Shown: positions 59,681-64,000 of the stretch, piece by piece
How the letters are laid out: the number at the start of each line of letters is the position of its first letter
Numbering within the stretch: the first letter of the stretch is position 1
Assembly: GCF_019904155.1 (NCBI RefSeq)
Contig: NZ_JAHCMB010000153.1
Span: 77,355-141,354 of the forward strand
Reading direction: 5' to 3'
Origin: Paenibacillus sinensis
GTDB lineage: Bacteria; Bacillota; Bacilli; Paenibacillales; Paenibacillaceae
Length of the DNA stretch: 64,000 nt
The notes under the pieces: generated by a model
Database searches by the model: none
The model's input: only the letters and a program-made list of their open reading frames with translations
What the model was told of the DNA's origin: nothing
Made by a program: the position numbers and the translations under genes

Positions 59681-60922
59681 GTGAATAATCTAGCGATCCA
59701 TGGCGGACCCAAGACCAAGACAACCCCTTTCGGAAGCGGCAACCGTTTCGGAGAGGCTGAGCTAAAAGAACTTAAGGAAGCACTGGAGCAAGGAACCCTG
59801 TTCTATCATTACGGCGAGAAGGTCAAGCAATTTCTCCACAAGTTCAATGAAATGTACGACGTGAAGTACAGTGTCGCCACTTCGTCAGGAACTGCTGCCA
59901 TTCATGTCGCTCTAGGCGCGGCAGGCGTTACTGCCGGAGATGAGGTGATCACAAGCCCCATCACCGATCAGGGCACCGTTATCGGCATTCTGTATCAGAA
60001 CGCGATTCCCGTATTTGCGGATGTTCTGCCTCATACGTACAATCTCGACCCGGCATCGCTAGAAGCGTGCATCACCGAACGGACAAAGGCTATTGTCGTC
60101 GTCCATCTGGCTGGCAATCCCTGCGACATGGACGCCATTATGGCGATCGCCCGCAAGCATGAGCTGAAGGTGATCGAGGATTGTGCGCAAAGCTATATGT
60201 GCTATTACAAAGGAAAGCTGACCGGTACTATTGGAGATTACGGCTGCTTCAGCACGAATGATTTCAAACATATCTCCACCGGAGACGGCGGGATGGTGAC
60301 CGTTAATTCAGGGCGGGAGGATGATTATGCCGTCACCCACGCTTTTGCCGACAAAAACTATCAGCGCTTCGATCATGTCGTAAGCCGGGACATCCATCAT
60401 ATCGCGCCCAACTACCGGATGACCGAGCTTCAGGGAGCCGTAGGCATTGCCCAGCTGGACAAGCTGACCTGGATTTGCGATATGCGGGGCAAGTACGGGA
60501 CGATGCTGATTGAGGGCCTTTCCGGAATTGCCGGTGTTTATCCTCCGAAAATTACGGAAGGCGGAACAAGCTCCTTCTGGTTCTTTCTGTTTCGTCTGGA
60601 TACGGAGAGATTGATAGGCTCTGTGGATGATTTTGTGGCCGCGCTGAATGCGGAAGGCATCTCCTGTGTGCGCGGGTATATTCCCCAGCCCGTGTACCTC
60701 CAGCCTCTGTTTCAGACGAAGGAAGCCTATCCCGGCACGCATTACCCCTTCACGCTGTCCGAGGTTTCTTACGAGAAAGGCATTTGCCCACACGCCGAGG
60801 AAGTGCTGCAGACCTCTGTCCGCATAGGAATCAGCGAGTTCTATACTCCGGGCGATATCGAGGAAATCATTGAAGCCATCACCAAGGTTGCGGCTCATAT
60901 GATTAAAGGCGGGTTGAGCTAA
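59681..60922 (+). CDS. DegT/DnrJ/EryC1/StrS family PLP protein 1
   Basis: 413 residues from the GTG at 59681 (GGAGGGAT 8 nt upstream). Aspartate-aminotransferase fold of the sugar aminotransferase group: YSVATSSGTAAIHVALGAAG, TKAIVVVHLAGNPCDMDAI, VIEDCAQSY and FSTNDFKHISTGDGGM with the PLP lysine near 196. Such enzymes transfer an amino group from glutamate or glutamine onto a keto-sugar or keto-cyclitol, or dehydrate sugars. The next gene starts directly after its stop. Confidence 0.92.
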   Translation: MNNLAIHGGPKTKTTPFGSGNRFGEAELKELKEALEQGTLFYHYGEKVKQFLHKFNEMYDVKYSVATSSGTAAIHVALGAAGVTAGDEVITSPITDQGTVIGILYQNAIPVFADVLPHTYNLDPASLEACITERTKAIVVVHLAGNPCDMDAIMAIARKHELKVIEDCAQSYMCYYKGKLTGTIGDYGCFSTNDFKHISTGDGGMVTVNSGREDDYAVTHAFADKNYQRFDHVVSRDIHHIAPNYRMTELQGAVGIAQLDKLTWICDMRGKYGTMLIEGLSGIAGVYPPKITEGGTSSFWFFLFRLDTERLIGSVDDFVAALNAEGISCVRGYIPQPVYLQPLFQTKEAYPGTHYPFTLSEVSYEKGICPHAEEVLQTSVRIGISEFYTPGDIEEIIEAITKVAAHMIKGGLS

Positions 60923-61849
60923 ATGAGAGCAAAGCCGCTGAAGCTCGGTATCATCGGTCTGGATACGTCTCATGTGACCGCATTTGCCGAAATTTTGAAT
61001 GATCCGGGTCATCCGCATCATATCCCCGGCGCAACCATTCAGGTCGCCTATCCCGGCAAACCCTCCTCCGATTTCGCTCTCAGCCGTGACAGAATTGAAG
61101 GCTATACCGAGGAGTTAGTGCGTGATTATGATGTCCAGCTCGCAGACTCCGAGGAAGCCGTTGCCGAGGCATGCGACGCAATCCTGCTGGAATCGGTGGA
61201 TGGTAGAATTCATCCGGAGCAGTTCATGCGGATTGTTCCATATGGCAAGCCGGTCTTCATCGACAAGCCCTTCGCCTTAAGCTCGCGGGAAGCCCGGGAG
61301 ATGCTGGAAGCGGCAGAGCGGTTCCGCGTTCCGTGGATGAGCTGCTCCTCCCTTCGTTACGGAGAGGCGTTATCCGAACAGCTTCGCAGCATGGAATCCG
61401 AGTCGATAATCGGCGCCGATTGTCACGGGCCTATGGCGATTGAGCCTACACAGCCGGGGCTGTTCTGGTACGGAATCCATGCTGTAGAAATGCTGTACAA
61501 GGTGCTGGGACGAGGCTGCGTGAGCGTCAGCGCGGTCATGAACGAGGATTATGATCAGATCACAGCGATCTGGGGTGACGGACGAATGGGCACAATTCGC
61601 GGCAACCGCAAAGGCAATAATAAATTCGGCGTCCTGCTGCACGGCGATCAGACTACCCGCTATGCCAATATGAGCGATCATCACAAGCCCTTCTACGCTT
61701 CGATGCTGGAACAGATTATCCGGATGTTCCATACCGGCATCGTCGATATCAATCCCGAAGAAACATTGGAAATCATCCGTTTTATCGAATCCGCCAACCT
61801 CAGCCGTGAAACCGGAAGAACTATTCGGCTGCAGGCTCCACATGAATAG
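60923..61849 (+). CDS. Gfo/Idh/MocA family oxidoreductase 1
   Basis: 308 residues, slightly short for the family. Its Rossmann start LKLGIIGLDTSH departs from the usual GxGxxG; the expected catalytic EKP motif reads IDKPFAL. DAILLESVDGRIHPEQF and HAVEMLYKVLG are family-like. Probably an NAD(P)-dependent sugar or cyclitol dehydrogenase paired with the preceding aminotransferase, though the altered dinucleotide loop leaves activity uncertain. Confidence 0.85.
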   Translation: MRAKPLKLGIIGLDTSHVTAFAEILNDPGHPHHIPGATIQVAYPGKPSSDFALSRDRIEGYTEELVRDYDVQLADSEEAVAEACDAILLESVDGRIHPEQFMRIVPYGKPVFIDKPFALSSREAREMLEAAERFRVPWMSCSSLRYGEALSEQLRSMESESIIGADCHGPMAIEPTQPGLFWYGIHAVEMLYKVLGRGCVSVSAVMNEDYDQITAIWGDGRMGTIRGNRKGNNKFGVLLHGDQTTRYANMSDHHKPFYASMLEQIIRMFHTGIVDINPEETLEIIRFIESANLSRETGRTIRLQAPHE

Positions 61850-61888
61850 TGAACATTCATCACATCACCTATGGAGGTTAAGCTCATC

Positions 61889-63232
61889 ATGACGACCAAT
61901 AACAAGTCGCAGCTGGCATTGCTCGGAGGGCCCAAAGCCGTAACCGGGCATCCCGGCGACTTATTTACGTGGCCCATCATCACGAAGGAAGATGAAGAAG
62001 CGGCGCTGGAGGTATTGCGGAGAGGCGCTATGTCCGGAACCGATGTAACGAAGCAATTCGAGGCGGATTTCAGAGAGTGGCTGCAGGTTGACTATGCGCT
62101 CGGATTCAATAACGGTACGGCTTCGCTGCAAGCGGCCATGTACGGCTGCGGTCTCGGGATCGGCGATGAAGTGATCTGCCCGAGCATCACATACTGGGCT
62201 TCCGGCGTCCCGGCTTATTCGCTAGGTGCGACCCTTGTCTTCGCCGATATCGATCACGTCACCCTATGTCTTGACCCGAAAGACATCGAGCACCGGATCA
62301 GCGAACGAACCAAAGCGATTGTCGTCGTCCACTATTTCGGCTATCCCGCCGATATGGACCCGATCATGGAGATTGCACGGAAATACAATCTGAAAGTCAT
62401 TGAAGATGTCTCCCATGCCCATGGCGGCATCTATAAAGGCCGTCCGCTCGGCACGATCGGACATGCAGGTGCTATGTCCATGATGGCGGGCAAATCACTC
62501 GCCGTCGGTGAAGCGGGCATGCTGGTCACCAGTGACCGGAACATCTATGAAAGAGCCATAGCCTTCGGACATTATGAGCGTTTTAATGAAGAAATCCGTT
62601 CGGACGCGCTGCGGCCTTTCATGGGCCTGCCCCTCGGCGGCCAGAAATACAGGATGCACCAGCTCAGCTCGGCGGTAGGCCGCGTACAGCTGCGGCATTA
62701 CGAAGCCCGATTGACCGAAATCCGCCGGGCCATGAACTACTTCTGGGATCTGCTCGAAGGGGTTCCAGGGATCAAAGCCCACCGGACAGAGAAGGAATCT
62801 GACAGCTTGATGGGCGGCTGGTATGCAGCGCATGGCCACTATGTTCCGGAGGAGCTTGGCGGGCTGTCGGTGTACCGGTTCTGCGAAGCGGTAAGGGCCG
62901 AAGGCGTCGAGGCTTGCTCCCCGGGCTGCAATCTTCCGCTGCATACGCACCGCCTGTTTCAGGATGCCGATGTGTTTGGACATGGACGGCCAACACGAAT
63001 CGCCAATTCCTTCCGCGACGTCCGGGAGAAGGATACCGGCCTGAGTGTCAGCGAAGGAATTGCCGCCAGAGTATACAGCATCCCCTGGTTCAAGCATTAT
63101 CGCCCGGAGAGTATCGAAGAGTATGCGCTGGCTTTCCGTAAGGTAGCAGCGAATTATACCGATCTGCTCGAAGATGATCCCGGCAATCCGCCCACCATGG
63201 GCGGCTGGAACATGTTCAAGGCGCATTCATGA
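61889..63232 (+). CDS. DegT/DnrJ/EryC1/StrS family PLP protein 2
   Basis: 447 residues from the ATG at 61889 (GGAGG 10 nt upstream). Same fold as the protein two genes earlier but divergent: LGFNNGTASLQAAMYGCGLG, TKAIVVVHYFGYPADMDPIM, VIEDVSHAHGG and SMMAGKSLAVGEAGML with the PLP lysine near 201. The partner oxidoreductase gene starts inside its stop codon (ATGA overlap). Two PLP enzymes in one operon suggest two amination or deamination steps at different positions of a sugar or cyclitol. Confidence 0.92.
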   Translation: MTTNNKSQLALLGGPKAVTGHPGDLFTWPIITKEDEEAALEVLRRGAMSGTDVTKQFEADFREWLQVDYALGFNNGTASLQAAMYGCGLGIGDEVICPSITYWASGVPAYSLGATLVFADIDHVTLCLDPKDIEHRISERTKAIVVVHYFGYPADMDPIMEIARKYNLKVIEDVSHAHGGIYKGRPLGTIGHAGAMSMMAGKSLAVGEAGMLVTSDRNIYERAIAFGHYERFNEEIRSDALRPFMGLPLGGQKYRMHQLSSAVGRVQLRHYEARLTEIRRAMNYFWDLLEGVPGIKAHRTEKESDSLMGGWYAAHGHYVPEELGGLSVYRFCEAVRAEGVEACSPGCNLPLHTHRLFQDADVFGHGRPTRIANSFRDVREKDTGLSVSEGIAARVYSIPWFKHYRPESIEEYALAFRKVAANYTDLLEDDPGNPPTMGGWNMFKAHS

Positions 63233-64000
63233 AGCAATGGGGATTTGGCATTATCGGCTGCGGAAGCATCGCTGGCTTTCATCGCACGGCCATTCAGTCA
63301 ATGGACAACACCCGTTTGGTCGGTGTGTCCAGCCGTTCGGAAGCGCGGGCCAAGGCTTTTGCCCTGGAATCCGGGCACTGTGAATGCTGGAGCGATTCCC
63401 GACAGCTTCTCGAACATCCCGGGATCGATATTGTCTGTGTTACTACGGAGAGCGGGTCGCATTTCCAGGTCGGCCAGCAAGTGCTTCTCGCAGGCAAGCA
63501 TGCCATCATCGAGAAGCCGCTCGCCATGAAGGCCGAGGAAGCCCGGCAGCTCACCGAGCTTGCGGCGGATCGCGGATTAAGTCTGTCCGTCGTCTCGCAG
63601 CGCAGGTTCGAGCCGCAAGTGGCTGCGATTAAGCGGGCGGTCGATGCCGGAAAATTAGGCAGGCTGCTGTATATTGAAGCCGGAACGCCGTACTATCGGA
63701 CACAGGAATATTACGATCAGTCGGACTGGAGAGGAACCCTCGCCATGGATGGCGGGGCACTGATGAATCAAGGAATCCATCAGATTGATCTGATGCTCTG
63801 GATGGCGGGCCCCGTCAGCAGCGTATATGGGCAAGTCGCCACCCTTTCCCACCGGATGGAAGCGGAGGATACGGGCACAGCCATCGTCCGGTTTGTCAAC
63901 GGAGCGATTGGAACGATTATGGCTTCCACGAGCATGAAGCCCGGATTTCCTCCCTATCTTCATCTCTACGGGGAGAAAGGGAGCGTGAAACTGTCGGGAT
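63229..64000 (+). CDS. Gfo/Idh/MocA family oxidoreductase 2 (cut by window end)
   Basis: At least 257 residues; no stop before base 64000. WGFGIIGCGSIAGFHRTAI is a clean Rossmann GxGxxG, AIIEKPLAMKAEEARQL carries the catalytic-site EKP, and GGALMNQGIHQIDLMLWMAG holds the Asp/His pair of the family. It overlaps the stop of the second PLP-protein gene by four bases (ATGA), implying coupled expression. Likely an NAD(P)-dependent dehydrogenase of a sugar, inositol or their amino derivatives. Substrate unknown. Confidence 0.92.
   Translation, partial: MKQWGFGIIGCGSIAGFHRTAIQSMDNTRLVGVSSRSEARAKAFALESGHCECWSDSRQLLEHPGIDIVCVTTESGSHFQVGQQVLLAGKHAIIEKPLAMKAEEARQLTELAADRGLSLSVVSQRRFEPQVAAIKRAVDAGKLGRLLYIEAGTPYYRTQEYYDQSDWRGTLAMDGGALMNQGIHQIDLMLWMAGPVSSVYGQVATLSHRMEAEDTGTAIVRFVNGAIGTIMASTSMKPGFPPYLHLYGEKGSVKLSG

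Overview
The window looks like a chromosomal segment of a plant- or soil-associated Paenibacillus or close relative (order Paenibacillales). Evidence: moderately high GC, strong AAGGAGG-type ribosome binding sites with many GTG/TTG starts, YesM/YesN-type sensor/regulator pairs, CUT1 sugar ABC importers made of lipoprotein plus two permeases without their own ATPase, an mprF, and an S-layer (SLH) anchored giant protein. No rRNA, tRNA, CRISPR array, phage or insertion sequence was seen. Species assignment is inference.

Layout. (1) 1-13.1 kb: mixed housekeeping and accessory genes: an RraA-like protein, a GntR/FadR and an AraC-type regulator, mprF, a PepSY-TM/His-rich lipoprotein pair, a YmaF-like His-repeat protein, a DUF2935 protein, a DUF6544-like membrane protein with its TetR regulator, and two secreted phosphoesterases, with a decayed glycosidase C-terminal fragment between them. 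(2) 13.2-20.0 kb: a YesN/YesM two-component system divergent from a complete CUT1 importer (permease, permease, lipoprotein); the first permease seems to start at an AUC codon. (3) 20.1-28.7 kb, minus strand: a four-gene intracellular glycosidase operon (GH51, double GH43, agarase-like clan GH-A enzyme, GH36) behind a strong promoter flanked by two related AT-rich operators. (4) 29.0-37.1 kb: a single 2688-residue secreted beta-helix protein with three SLH domains. (5) 37.5-48.2 kb, minus strand: a nine-gene catabolic operon (GH20, M20 deacylase, RidA, SDR, D-threonine aldolase/D-serine dehydratase-like enzyme, SMP-30 lactonase, MFS transporter, PhnP-like hydrolase, GH35). (6) 48.4-50.7 kb: an IclR regulator and a DapA-like aldolase plus cyclase-family operon. 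(7) 50.9-64 kb: a GntR regulator fused to an ABC-type solute-binding domain, then a plus-strand operon: deacetylase-like protein, second CUT1 importer, beta-propeller protein, and two DegT aminotransferases alternating with two Gfo/Idh/MocA oxidoreductases, running off the window end.

How it fits together. Regions 3-7 form a large carbohydrate-use locus. Nearly all glycosidases lack signal peptides, so oligosaccharides are probably imported by the two ABC systems and trimmed in the cytoplasm; the surface-anchored beta-helix protein is the one obvious exported polymer-contacting protein. Arabinofuranosidase, arabinanase-like, alpha- and beta-galactosidase and hexosaminidase activities suggest plant arabinogalactan, pectin side chains or glycoproteins (inference).

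The most interesting signal is regulatory. A palindrome ATTTTCAGTATACTGAAAAT recurs, with few changes, upstream of the iclR gene, the dapA-like operon and the giant SLH protein. A second motif (CCTAAACC followed by a CCAT box) recurs upstream of the GntR-SBP gene, its downstream operon and the same giant SLH gene. Together they suggest two local regulons converging on one surface protein. Several pathways here (the nine-gene operon and the aminotransferase/dehydrogenase operon) match no catabolic route I can name.
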